From positions 43,591-107,590 of the forward strand of contig JAJDJP010000004.1 in assembly GCA_030267215.1 (NCBI GenBank): a stretch of DNA of 64,000 nucleotides, in the 5' to 3' direction. Positions 1-6,303 of the stretch are shown piece by piece. The position numbers and the translations under genes were made by a program. The notes below the pieces were generated by a model. The model ran no database searches. It was not told the origin of the DNA and saw only the letters and a list, made by a program, of their open reading frames with translations. Source of the DNA: Ruminococcaceae bacterium OttesenSCG-928-A16. GTDB lineage: Bacteria > Bacillota > Clostridia > Oscillospirales > Ruminococcaceae. Numbering within the stretch: the stretch's first letter is position 1; the number at the start of each line of letters is the position of its first letter.

Positions 1-1
1 C

Positions 2-118
2 TTTAAACCAGCCCGTGTTTATACAGAGGCAGGTGGTTGTGGTGCCCTGCCTGCAAATAATGCAGTTAGCAAAGTAGGCAACCAATGGGTGGTAAACTTG
101 TATATTGCAGAGGCGTAA
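2..118 (+). CDS. 3' end of an unidentified host gene (partial)
   Basis: The last 38 codons of an open frame enter from the left edge and stop at TAA 116-118. The residue string ends VVNLYIAEA and contains a Gly-rich stretch (EAGGCGAL). I do not recognise the family from this tail. It is followed 40 nt later by a strong terminator, so it is probably the last gene of a host transcription unit lying just outside the prophage. Confidence 0.45.
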   Translation, partial: FKPARVYTEAGGCGALPANNAVSKVGNQWVVNLYIAEA

Positions 119-157
119 TGTGTTGTAAACCAACATCTATTTAAAAGCCAACTATAA

Positions 158-200
158 CAAAACCCCTTATGTTTATTGCAAACATAAGGGGTTTTGTTTT
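158..200. terminator. Bidirectional terminator between host gene and attL
   Basis: A 17-bp perfect stem (158-174 with 180-196) closes a 5-nt loop. A-rich and T-rich flanks on both sides allow it to act in both directions. It would end the truncated host gene and, before prophage insertion, would have sat just downstream of tRNA-Ala(CGC). Confidence 0.85.
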
Positions 201-244
201 GGTGGACGATATGAGGATCGAACTCACGACCTCTGCGTTGCGAA
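200..244. repeat. attL core (45-bp direct repeat)
   Basis: Identical over 45 bp to 36397-36441. It corresponds to the tRNA-Ala 3' half from the CCA end into the anticodon loop. The tRNA fragment here lacks its 5' half, so it is the attachment-site remnant, not a gene. The integrase gene begins 37 bp inside, as expected for a tRNA-targeting tyrosine recombinase. Confidence 0.92.
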
Positions 245-281
245 GCTATCAATCTTACCAAATATTATATCGTTATATCGT

Positions 282-1514
282 TTAATTAATTTCAGCTTGA
301 CTGCCAATTGACTGTAGCAGCATATCATCTAGCTTTTTCAAGTCGGTGTTTTTGTGCTCCTCGCTAAGGTGGGCGTAAATGCGCAAAGTGGTTTGCACGT
401 CGGCATGCCCCATTTGTTTGCTGGCAACCAAAACATCAACACCAGCAAGGTACATCATGGTACAAAATGTATGGCGTAGTTGGTGGGCTGTAAAAGTTGG
501 TATTTTGATTTGTAGGCCATTTGGATTGTGTACGCTTGTAATATTTTCGTTTTCACGCTCGGCAGCGCTATAGCCATACTTTAGGTTAAGCGCTGCCATA
601 TAGCTTTCCCACATTCTACTCCATGCAGATTCTGACATCAGCAAGCCATTGCGAGAGTGCACAACATAGAGGCAGTTGTCCTTTGCTTTTTCACCAGCGA
701 GGTATTCACCCAACAACACGGGTATTTTAACAGTGCGGATACTAGACGCTGTTTTTGCGCTATGCTTTAATATAGGTTGGTTACTCTCGTAGATGACTGA
801 TTTATTTACAGCTATGGTATTATTATCAAGGTTGATATCTGCCCAGGTGAGGGCCAGCAGTTCTCCCCGGCGCAGGCCAGAATACAACATAATCATGGCG
901 GCACGTTTTGCCCGGTGCTCGGTTTCCCGCACCCAGCGTTGTTGTTCGTCAGTCAAAGCGGTTCGCTTATTTTGTTTAGCTGTTTTCGGGATAGTTATAA
1001 ACTCGGCTGGGTTGTAAGTGATAACGCGCGAAGCAATAGCCAACTTAAATATTTGCCCGGCTGCTTGCTTGATACCCAGCAAGGTTTTTTTAGCGCGTGG
1101 AGGCTTACCGTCTTGCCATTGCGCAAGGGTATCAATAATGGCCTGTATATCGCCAATGGTTATTTTAGATATTGGTAAGAGGTTAAGCGGCGCCAAATGT
1201 TTTAAATTACTGTTTAAACGTGTTATGTGCCCAGGGCTTAAGCCCTGGGCTTTTTTATTTTGTATAAAGCGGGTGGCCCACAGGCTAAAATTATCATTGG
1301 CGGCAGCAATATCAATGCCTTTACCAAAATCGATTTTAGCTTGCGCTGCCGCCTCGTTTACCTCTTTTTGGGTGGCACCATACACGGTATACCGTTTATA
1401 TTTAATAACCGGCCGGCCCTTTTTATCCAGCAGTATATCCCCATTATCGTCAAAAGCTTGTTCCCGGCCAATAACAAATTGCAGGGAGTAGCGGCCATCT
1501 TTACGCTTCTTCAT
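282..1514 (-). CDS. int: Tyrosine recombinase, phage integrase
   Basis: It catalyses site-specific insertion and excision at the tRNA-Ala site. The 410-residue protein has an N-terminal arm-binding region, a SAM-like core-binding domain (about residues 70-165), and a catalytic domain with GLRRGELLAL (catalytic Arg near 215), HQLRH and the GH of KQMGH, then the nucleophile Tyr in LRIYAHL near the C terminus. ATG at 1514 is chosen: an AAGGAG lies 12 nt upstream. An in-frame GTG at 1526 abuts that SD and is unlikely. The gene faces away from the prophage interior and ends beside attL. A short divergent transcript candidate overlaps its leader. Confidence 0.95.
   Translation of the reverse strand: MKKRKDGRYSLQFVIGREQAFDDNGDILLDKKGRPVIKYKRYTVYGATQKEVNEAAAQAKIDFGKGIDIAAANDNFSLWATRFIQNKKAQGLSPGHITRLNSNLKHLAPLNLLPISKITIGDIQAIIDTLAQWQDGKPPRAKKTLLGIKQAAGQIFKLAIASRVITYNPAEFITIPKTAKQNKRTALTDEQQRWVRETEHRAKRAAMIMLYSGLRRGELLALTWADINLDNNTIAVNKSVIYESNQPILKHSAKTASSIRTVKIPVLLGEYLAGEKAKDNCLYVVHSRNGLLMSESAWSRMWESYMAALNLKYGYSAAERENENITSVHNPNGLQIKIPTFTAHQLRHTFCTMMYLAGVDVLVASKQMGHADVQTTLRIYAHLSEEHKNTDLKKLDDMLLQSIGSQAEIN
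297..316. promoter_or_regulatory. Candidate left arm-type integrase sites
   Basis: TTGACTGCC at 297-305 is followed 11 bp later by TTGACTGTA at 308-316. The same 9-mer occurs twice near the other prophage end (36272-36280 and 36284-36292). Paired short direct repeats on both sides of att are typical arm sites for the N-terminal domain of lambda-type integrases. The left pair lies within the integrase 3' coding end. Confidence 0.5.
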
Positions 1515-1529
1515 AAAAAAACACACTCC

Positions 1530-1640
1530 TTGTAGCCCACCAAGGAATGTGATATAATCTGCTTGCCTGGGGCAGATTTACCGAGCTTGGTAAGCTGTTC
1601 TGTTGCCGCCTCTGTGTTGTCGCACGGGGGCGGTTTTTTA
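1530..1640 (+). ncRNA. Candidate small RNA divergent from int, with promoter and terminator
   Basis: Promoter-like TTGTAG (1530-1535), 17 bp, TATAAT (1553-1558). An RNA starting near 1565 would hold a small TACC/GGTA hairpin, the element AGCTGTTCTGT (1593-1603) and an 11-bp stem with two G-U pairs (1606-1616 with 1623-1633) followed by six T. No plausible ORF lies in it. The element-plus-terminator layout recurs at 2732-2776. It overlaps the int 5' leader antisense, so it could modulate int expression. The function is inferred only. Confidence 0.5.
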
Positions 1641-1774
1641 TCCATGGTGTCCAATCCAGAAACAACCCTGCACTAAAACTCTTAGGGTGGGCATACTTTT
1701 CTTTGAATTAAATATACTTTTTGTAGTTAAAACCTTAGCATTTTGCTGAAATTTCAATTTTATCTAAGATTCTA

Positions 1775-1802
1775 TTGCGCTTTTTGCTACTTATGGTATA
1801 AT
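1775..1802 (+). promoter_or_regulatory. Promoter of DUF3800-associated RNA 1
   Basis: TTGCGC (1775-1780), 16-bp spacer, perfect TATAAT (1797-1802). The predicted start, about 1809, coincides with the 5' strand of the closing helix of the following RNA. Confidence 0.65.
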
Positions 1803-1808
1803 ATAGAT

Positions 1809-1903
1809 GGAAGAGCGTTCGCCAGAAAAACACGAGGGTGTATAACACCAGCTTATTCATTTATGGATATGCGGAAGTCGTGCTGGGGGCTCTTCTTTTT
1901 TTG
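1809..1903 (+). ncRNA. DUF3800-associated structured RNA 1 (about 95 nt)
   Basis: The 5' end GAAGAGC (1810-1816) pairs with GCTCTTC (1889-1895), and that 3' strand is followed by seven to eight T, so closing helix and terminator are one. Inside are hairpin GGTG/CACC (1837-1840 with 1846-1849) and CAGC/GCTG (about 1849-1852 with 1882-1885). The RNA ends 2-3 nt before the stop codon of the convergent DUF3800 gene. Published surveys of structured RNAs describe several DUF3800 RNA motifs beside such genes. Which class this is, if any, I cannot tell. Confidence 0.65.
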
Positions 1904-1904
1904 C

Positions 1905-2645
1905 TTAAAAATCCTTGCAAATTACACCGCGCATCTTTTCTTTTGGTTTCATATCTTTTGTAAAATATTTTAATCCATATTCTGACACATTTCCATTCAC
2001 CTTGTATAAGTGCTTAGCGAAGGCGTATGAGTAGCATGGTGTTATGTGTCCATACCGATTCGGTTCAAGCCCGTTTCGCAACGATGATGTTAAAACATCT
2101 ACAACCTGCAATAGTTCTAAATCGCCAGCCGTTCGACTCTTTATTTTTTGAATGGTGGTTTTATCGATGCTGTTATGAGGATGATTTAATAATTTTTCAA
2201 TGTATTCTATCAAATTCTTATCCTTTGTGGTACCCCTGCTCGATAGAACAATATCTGCGCACATGCCATTTTTTGCGAGAAAATTTGACGCTCTCTCAAG
2301 CAAATACCTGCACATGTAGTTGTACAAAATATCGTTATTTGACACCCCCTTTGTGGAACCTTGCATCAGAGACATGTCTATTTTGTCAGTGTCGATTAAA
2401 ACATTAATATATGTAAAGTTTTTGCTGGATATTGCTCCAGCTATAAACCTTCTTTTGTCAAAATCTCTGATATTTTTCCAATGGATGATTTTCATATTTA
2501 AAACTGATTTAATTTTTCTCATTTCTCGAACAAGGTCTTTTTCTTCTTCCGATGTAACAATTAGTGCAGTAAGTATAAACCATTTTGTTCCTTTTCGGCA
2601 CCCCAAGTCTCCCGATTCGTCTATATATATCATCGCATTAGCCAT
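1905..2645 (-). CDS. DUF3800 domain protein 1
   Basis: Function unproven. The family has been proposed to adopt an RNase H-like fold, which would make it a nuclease; that is from memory and unverified. Seen here: N-terminal YIDESGDLG (first acidic residue in strand 1), a middle strand ADIVLSSRG, and C-terminal LQVVDVLTSSLRN with a late Asp, compatible with a spread acidic active site. The start is ATG 2645, with GGAGGG about 6 nt upstream; a longer frame to 2672 lacks an SD. It lies downstream of the ImmA-like gene on the same strand, in the lysogeny block, with a structured RNA transcribed toward its stop codon. A defence or immunity role is an inference from context. Confidence 0.8.
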   Translation of the reverse strand: MANAMIYIDESGDLGCRKGTKWFILTALIVTSEEEKDLVREMRKIKSVLNMKIIHWKNIRDFDKRRFIAGAISSKNFTYINVLIDTDKIDMSLMQGSTKGVSNNDILYNYMCRYLLERASNFLAKNGMCADIVLSSRGTTKDKNLIEYIEKLLNHPHNSIDKTTIQKIKSRTAGDLELLQVVDVLTSSLRNGLEPNRYGHITPCYSYAFAKHLYKVNGNVSEYGLKYFTKDMKPKEKMRGVICKDF

Positions 2646-2701
2646 TCCTGCCCTCCACTGACCAAAACACATATTTTAAAATCGTTATAACGCTATTAAA
2701 T

Positions 2702-2776
2702 GGCGGTCGATAATCGCCCAAAGTAATCTGCAGCTGTTCTGTATTTCCTCCCTGTTAGCGCAGGGGGGATTTTTTT
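2702..2776 (+). ncRNA. Structured element with AGCTGTTCTGT and terminator
   Basis: Hairpin GGCG/CGCC (2702-2705 with 2715-2718), then AGCTGTTCTGT (2732-2742), then a 9-bp G-rich stem (2746-2754 with 2761-2769) and seven T on the plus strand. The genes on both sides read on the minus strand, so this terminator serves no visible protein-coding transcript. It resembles the unit at 1593-1639. I see no convincing promoter. Confidence 0.4.
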
Positions 2777-2795
2777 ATTTGTATGCAAAGCGGGT

Positions 2796-3248
2796 TTACC
2801 ACTCATTAATCAGCTTTAAATCCTTGTACCTCTCCCGCCTATCCATCCTATCGCTCAACATGCTCTCCAAATCAACCGCAATGGCAGCTAAATCGCCTAG
2901 CATACCATCTAGCCTATCGGTAGCATTGTCCTCTATAGGTGTAGATTGCGGCGGTAATGCAGGCCATTCTATTGGCGGTAGGGGCAAGCCTGTTTTGCTT
3001 ACCTGCTTTATCTCGTCGGCCAGCAACCCTTCTGTTTTGGCTTCGCCCTCAATAGCAGCTATGGGGCGCTCTAGTTGCTCATAGTGGCCGCTTATAATGT
3101 GGCGCACCTCGTGGTTGTAGGCTTCTATTTGTTGCTCGACAGATAGATTACTGTTGATAAAAACAGCATAATCCCCATCTGGCAATAGCCGTACCTGCCC
3201 TTTATTGCTTACCGGTAAATTAATTATATATGTAAATATTTCGTTCAT
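2796..3248 (-). CDS. ImmA/IrrE-type metallopeptidase-like protein
   Basis: A zinc peptidase motif HEVRH sits in YNHEVRHIISGHYE (about residues 45-59), matching the HExxH of ImmA/IrrE proteins that cleave or inactivate phage repressors after DNA damage. It is 150 residues with a Pro-rich middle and a charged, helical C terminus. Start ATG 3248 follows AGGGG. It shares the lysogeny block with the cI-like gene but is separated from it by a DUF3800 gene, unlike the usual adjacent immR-immA arrangement. Its likely role is prophage induction by proteolysis of the repressor (inferred). Confidence 0.75.
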   Translation of the reverse strand: MNEIFTYIINLPVSNKGQVRLLPDGDYAVFINSNLSVEQQIEAYNHEVRHIISGHYEQLERPIAAIEGEAKTEGLLADEIKQVSKTGLPLPPIEWPALPPQSTPIEDNATDRLDGMLGDLAAIAVDLESMLSDRMDRRERYKDLKLINEW

Positions 3249-3260
3249 TAATAACCCCTA

Positions 3261-3290
3261 TTGTAATAATTTGCCGTTATATAGTATAAT
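3261..3290 (+). promoter_or_regulatory. Promoter of DUF3800 gene 2
   Basis: TTGTAA (3261-3266), 18-bp spacer, TATAAT (3285-3290), lying between the divergent immA-like and second DUF3800 genes. Confidence 0.6.
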
Positions 3291-3303
3291 AGCCGTATAA
3301 ACT

Positions 3304-4011
3304 ATGGTGGTGAATGACTTGCAGTATTTATATTTCTTTTTTGATGATTCCGGTTGCCTGCATACAAATGAGGAAAGCGGCTGGTTTGTATATGCGGGGT
3401 ACACCTTTATGAATAAAGATGACTTAGACATTGCGAAGAGAAGGTATATTGGAGCAATGAAAAAAATACGGAAAGAAACTGGAAGAGACAACGAACTTAA
3501 ATCTTTTGGGTTGAGCAATAAACACAGGCGTTCCTTGTACAATGTGCTTAGGCCGTACGATACCCTGTCCGTATCAGTTGACATAGGCAGAATGTACCCT
3601 CACGTTATGCAAGACAAGAAATCCATATGTCGATTTAAAGATTATGCTTTAAAGAGAATAATCAAACTCCAAGTGCAAAGTCTTGTGGCACAAAAAAAGA
3701 TTTTAGCAAACCAACCGATTACAATGTATGTTTATATTGATGAGCAACTAACTGCCAGCAACGGATATTATGGGCTTAAAGAATCCATACAAGAAGAACT
3801 TTGCTATGGTATCTTTAATCATGACTACGGAACCCAGTATCCGCCGGTTCTGCGTAGTTCCCTTGAAATCAACCTGCATTTCTGCGATTCAAAATATAAT
3901 TATCTAATACAAGCAAGTGATATTGTCGCCAACCGAATATGGACATCTTATAGAATCAACAAGCCCGAACTGCGCAAAATATCAAACCACACAGGGTTGA
4001 CATTGCCTTGA
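3304..4011 (+). CDS. DUF3800 domain protein 2
   Basis: A second, divergent member of the DUF3800 family. LYFFFDDSG is at the N terminus, followed by FVYAGY, the signature GRDNELKSFG, a central YVYIDEQ strand and a C-terminal LIQASDIVANRIW helix. These place three acidic positions where an RNase H-like nuclease would have them (fold assignment from memory). It has little obvious sequence in common with the first copy. Start ATG 3304 has no SD of its own; TTG 3319, behind GGTGGTG, is an alternative. It has its own promoter and is followed immediately by a second promoter that drives a structured RNA, so it forms a self-contained cassette beside the repressor gene. Confidence 0.8.
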   Translation: MVVNDLQYLYFFFDDSGCLHTNEESGWFVYAGYTFMNKDDLDIAKRRYIGAMKKIRKETGRDNELKSFGLSNKHRRSLYNVLRPYDTLSVSVDIGRMYPHVMQDKKSICRFKDYALKRIIKLQVQSLVAQKKILANQPITMYVYIDEQLTASNGYYGLKESIQEELCYGIFNHDYGTQYPPVLRSSLEINLHFCDSKYNYLIQASDIVANRIWTSYRINKPELRKISNHTGLTLP

Positions 4012-4026
4012 CTAATTTGGTATACT
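3997..4026 (+). promoter_or_regulatory. Promoter of DUF3800-associated RNA 2
   Basis: TTGACA (3997-4002), 18-bp spacer, TATACT (4021-4026). The -35 box lies inside the last codons of the DUF3800 gene, so the RNA is transcribed independently. Confidence 0.75.
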
Positions 4027-4032
4027 TAAACC

Positions 4033-4145
4033 ACAGACAGTGATTGTACTGTATACGTCTGGTAATTGATGTGTAGCATTAAGCGTAATCTAAGTACGCC
4101 AATCCAGATGGGAATTAGCCGCCTTCGGGCGGCTTTTTCTTTTTA
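4033..4145 (+). ncRNA. DUF3800-associated structured RNA 2 (about 110 nt)
   Basis: It contains hairpin ACAGT/ACTGT (4037-4041 with 4048-4052), alternative outer pairing CAGAC/GTCTG, hairpin GCGTA/TACGC (4083-4087 with 4095-4099), and a UUCG-capped 7-bp terminator (4117-4123 with 4128-4134) followed by a T-rich run. It begins right after the DUF3800 gene and ends at the stop codon of the convergent repressor gene. It is unlike the first RNA in sequence and fold, yet occupies the same position relative to its protein. Confidence 0.7.
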
Positions 4146-4565
4146 ATCATCGTCTGGTGGCATCATTCCACGACTTTTCATAAAAGCGTCTACGATTCGC
4201 ACTGCTGTCTCGACTTCTTCCTTTGTAGCATCTTTAGTAAGTGAGAAAAACATACGCTTTTCTGGCCTATTGCGCAATTCCTCCAAATACTCATTCAGCT
4301 CGTCATCTTTTGAGATGGCGGGCTTTTCTTTTTGGTCTTCAATTAATTCTGATTTGGAAACGTGGAAGTAATCAGCCAAAGCCTGCACTTTATCCATGCG
4401 TGGGTATTTCTCTCCACGTGCCCAGCTTACGACAGTGGTATATGGAATATCTAAATCGGCAGAAACGTCTGGAATAGATTTGTTCTTCTTACCCATTAAT
4501 CTATTCAAGTTCTCGGAGAATATTTGCTTTAGCACATCAGTATCTTTTGGTATATTCATTTTCAT
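4143..4565 (-). CDS. cI-like XRE family repressor
   Basis: An N-terminal helix-turn-helix (about residues 10-65: KSIPDVSADLDIPYTTVVSWARGEKYPRMDKVQALADYFHV) binds operators. The rest is a charged helical tail (ELNEYLEELRNRPEKR) with no S24 protease domain, so inactivation probably needs the ImmA-like peptidase. It faces the cro-like gene across a 120-bp operator region. ATG 4565 and GTG 4568 are both possible starts, and no strong SD is visible. It most likely maintains lysogeny. Confidence 0.88.
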   Translation of the reverse strand: MKMNIPKDTDVLKQIFSENLNRLMGKKNKSIPDVSADLDIPYTTVVSWARGEKYPRMDKVQALADYFHVSKSELIEDQKEKPAISKDDELNEYLEELRNRPEKRMFFSLTKDATKEEVETAVRIVDAFMKSRGMMPPDDD

Positions 4566-4621
4566 CACCCATACCCATCATATACTTTTGGCGTCGCAAA
4601 ATCAACAAAATATGCAAAATT

Positions 4622-4664
4622 CTACACTTTTAGTATTGACACAATACTTTAAGTGTAGTATCAT
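4622..4664 (+). promoter_or_regulatory. Early lytic promoter with nested palindromic operator
   Basis: TTGACA (4636-4641), 17 bp, TATCAT (4659-4664). CTACACTT (4622-4629) is inverted as AAGTGTAG (4651-4658). Nested inside it AGTATT (4632-4637) is inverted as AATACT (4643-4648). The -35 box is inside the palindrome, so repressor binding would block the promoter. Confidence 0.8.
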
Positions 4665-4685
4665 AGGGTCAAGGAGGTGATAAAT

Positions 4686-4901
4686 GTGACCGCTGAATAC
4701 CCACGTATCTCGCTTCGTGCAGCTCGTGTAAATGCAAAACTTGGGCAGAAAGAAGCTGCGAAAAAGCTTGGTATAAGCCTGTCTACGCTACAAAACTATG
4801 AAAGCGGAAAAACTTCTCCAGATGTTCACTTTCTTGAAACGCTTGAGAAGGTGTATTCCTTTCCGGCTCACAATATTTTTTTTGGCACAACAGATACTTA
4901 A
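4686..4901 (+). CDS. Cro-like XRE family regulator
   Basis: A 71-residue single helix-turn-helix domain protein (SLRAARVNAKLGQKEAAKKL...STLQNYESGK) with little beyond it, as usual for Cro. Start GTG 4686 is exactly 8 nt after AAGGAGG; an in-frame GTG at 4677 lies inside the SD and is rejected. It is the first gene of the rightward early operon, transcribed from the palindrome-covered promoter. Its stop codon overlaps a further operator half-site. Confidence 0.85.
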   Translation: MTAEYPRISLRAARVNAKLGQKEAAKKLGISLSTLQNYESGKTSPDVHFLETLEKVYSFPAHNIFFGTTDT

Positions 4902-4918
4902 AGTGTAGATTTGTACAC
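4894..4918. promoter_or_regulatory. Downstream operator half-site
   Basis: AAGTGTAG (4901-4908) repeats the half-site of the main operator. GTGTA (4903-4907) and TACAC (4914-4918) form a further inverted pair. It lies just after the cro-like gene, a place where cI/Cro could act as a roadblock. Confidence 0.5.
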
Positions 4919-4944
4919 ATTCACCAAAAAAGGAGAGGCTACCA

Positions 4945-5061
4945 ATGCACCACTACATAACCAAATACCAAGAAAACGGCCAGCGATACGCCGAGGCATG
5001 GTTGCAGATTGATTTGTTCGGCAAAAGTTTCTGCTTTTGGCGTAAGAAAATAAAAATATAG
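4945..5061 (+). CDS. 38-residue conserved phage protein
   Basis: Starts at ATG 4945 after AAAGGAG. It has a short N-terminal HHYITKY, then AEAWLQIDLFGKSFCFW and a Lys/Arg C terminus. Small proteins with this EAW-QIDLFG-FCF core recur after cro in phages of Bacillota as I remember them; the function is unknown. It belongs to the early rightward operon. Confidence 0.65.
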   Translation: MHHYITKYQENGQRYAEAWLQIDLFGKSFCFWRKKIKI

Positions 5062-5063
5062 CC

Positions 5064-5079
5064 CCCTGCATAAGCAGGG
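5064..5079 (-). terminator. Terminator for the YjzC-like gene
   Basis: CCCTGC/GCAGGG with an ATAA loop. Read on the minus strand, it is followed by a T-rich run (through about 5046). It isolates the reverse-strand gene from the forward early operon. Confidence 0.55.
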
Positions 5080-5090
5080 AGCTAGTGCGG

Positions 5091-5258
5091 TTATTTTTTT
5101 ACCCAGCCGCGATTGGGTTCTTGAGTTGGCGGCAACCTATCGCCGCTATCAATTTTAACTACGCGCGGGTTCGACACCTGCCCGCCACGAGGCCCTACTT
5201 CTACATAAGTTCCCGCGGGTTTGTTGTCCGTCCCTGGCTTAATTGGATTTTTAGACAT
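5091..5258 (-). CDS. YjzC-like small protein
   Basis: 55 residues beginning MSKNPIKPG, with TYVEVGPRGG, NPRVVKI and SGDRLPPT. This follows the order of conserved blocks in Bacillus YjzC (FRPG, VYVEIG, NPKKV, AGDKFP), whose function is unknown. Start ATG 5258 follows AGGTGA. It is on the strand opposite to all neighbouring early genes and has its own promoter (5322-5350) and terminator, so it is probably expressed in the lysogen as a moron. Confidence 0.75.
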   Translation of the reverse strand: MSKNPIKPGTDNKPAGTYVEVGPRGGQVSNPRVVKIDSGDRLPPTQEPNRGWVKK

Positions 5259-5321
5259 TTTTTCACCTGCTAACTGAAACGTAAATTGTACTGTGTGTTT
5301 TGAATGTACTGTTCCTATATT

Positions 5322-5350
5322 ATTTTACCATAACACAAAAAGAAATTCAA
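5322..5350 (-). promoter_or_regulatory. Promoter of the YjzC-like gene
   Basis: On the minus strand: TTGAAT (5350-5345), 17 bp, extended TGG-TAAAAT (-10 at 5327-5322). Confidence 0.6.
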
Positions 5351-5357
5351 CTAAAAG

Positions 5358-5371
5358 CACAATATATTGTG
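5358..5371. promoter_or_regulatory. Perfect 14-bp palindrome, possible operator
   Basis: CACAATATATTGTG is fully symmetric and lies in the AT-rich 200-bp gap upstream of the excisionase-like gene, just beyond the -35 of the reverse promoter. The binding protein is unknown. Confidence 0.4.
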
Positions 5372-5459
5372 TAAAAGATTTGTTTTTTAGCTTAAATCAC
5401 ACTATATGTTGACCTAAGTAAACCCAAGTACATCTATAAACAAGAAAGGAGGCTTTACT

Positions 5460-5632
5460 TTGGGCACATTGTATACCACCCGTGAGGTTTCAGACCGCTA
5501 CCGTGTACCGCTGCCAACTGTACAAAAGTGGATTAGGGAAAAAAGCTGCCAGCTATGCTCTTGGGCAAAGAATACCGCATAAAAGAAAGCGACCTGCTGG
5601 CTTTTGAGGAAGCACGCAAGACTGTGAAGTAA
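5460..5632 (+). pseudogene. Excisionase-like helix-turn-helix gene, frameshifted
   Basis: TTG 5460 sits 7 nt after AAGGAGG and opens a MerR/Xis-type helix-turn-helix: TTREVSDRYRVPLPTVQKWIRE. In a run of six A (about 5539-5544) the frame breaks and stops at 5582. Reading one base back restores the family's second half (KKLPAMLLGKEYRIKESDLLAFEEA) to TAA 5632. One more A would give an intact 57-residue protein. This is either a real deletion, a sequencing error in a homopolymer, or slippage on the A run. If this is the excisionase, excision may be impaired. Confidence 0.7.
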
Positions 5633-5655
5633 AAAAGCCCCTCCGAAGAGGGGCG
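5631..5655 (-). terminator. Terminator of the moron lipoprotein gene
   Basis: A GCCCCTC/GAGGGGC stem with a CGAA loop is followed, on the minus strand, by six T. It lies 17 nt beyond the lipoprotein stop codon. Confidence 0.85.
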
Positions 5656-5671
5656 GATAAACCAATAAGCA

Positions 5672-6202
5672 TTAAATGGTAATTGTAATTATTTCAGTGT
5701 CGAACAGAGTGTCCCAGCCATCGCTTTCAAAAACATGGAAAGTAAATTCAATATCTTTTATCTCTTCTGGCTTGATATCGTTTTCCTCCAAAGAGGAGCT
5801 GAAAATTGAAATGGTGTCATTCGCCTTTTTACCGGCGGGGACATCGGCAGACATTGATGTATTCACAACAAAGCCGTTGATGGACAAATCTCTTACCTGC
5901 ACAGTTATAGCTTTTTCGGTGTCATTCTCTACAAGCACCTTAACTTCTGGCCCTATAAAACCATCGGTGGCAATTCCCTTGTAAGTGATTTTAATTCCAT
6001 CCTGTTCAACCAGCACTTGGGTTGCGTCTACTTCCGCCACGCTGGCTACGGGTTCGCTTTCCACAGGCGTTGCCACGCTAGCAGCAGGTGCGGATTGAAC
6101 AGGTTTGCTTTCCGGGGTTGGTTGTGGCGCTGGGCTTGCGCTGCAGGCTGCCATGGATAGAGCAAGTAGAGCTGATAATGCTGTGATTAGTGCCTTTTTC
6201 AT
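5672..6202 (-). CDS. Prophage-encoded surface lipoprotein
   Basis: A signal peptide with lipobox (LSMAAC, Cys near 20) is followed by a Pro/Ser/Ala-rich linker (about 21-55) and a beta-rich domain (about 60-176) that looks like the DUF4352/Ig-like folds of Gram-positive lipoproteins. It is anchored outside the membrane. It is opposite in strand to the early operon, with its own promoter and flanking reverse terminators, so it is likely a lysogenic-conversion gene. Superinfection exclusion is one possibility, by analogy with prophage lipoproteins of lactic acid bacteria; nothing in the sequence proves it. Confidence 0.8.
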   Translation of the reverse strand: MKKALITALSALLALSMAACSASPAPQPTPESKPVQSAPAASVATPVESEPVASVAEVDATQVLVEQDGIKITYKGIATDGFIGPEVKVLVENDTEKAITVQVRDLSINGFVVNTSMSADVPAGKKANDTISIFSSSLEENDIKPEEIKDIEFTFHVFESDGWDTLFDTEIITITI

Positions 6203-6249
6203 AATTTACTCCTTATTTTACCGCCTTAGCGGGATTTAACAGCCACTAT

Positions 6250-6278
6250 ATAATGCCACAAAAAGAAACAATTTGCAA
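6250..6278 (-). promoter_or_regulatory. Promoter of the lipoprotein gene
   Basis: On the minus strand: TTGCAA (6278-6273), 17 bp, CATTAT (6255-6250), about 50 nt before the start codon. Confidence 0.5.
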
Positions 6279-6303
6279 ATTTTATGAACGCTTTTATAAC
6301 AAT

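Noticed and set aside
1809..1903. Retron msr-msd RNA, because of inverted ends
   Set aside because: No reverse transcriptase is encoded nearby; the DUF3800 association explains the position better.
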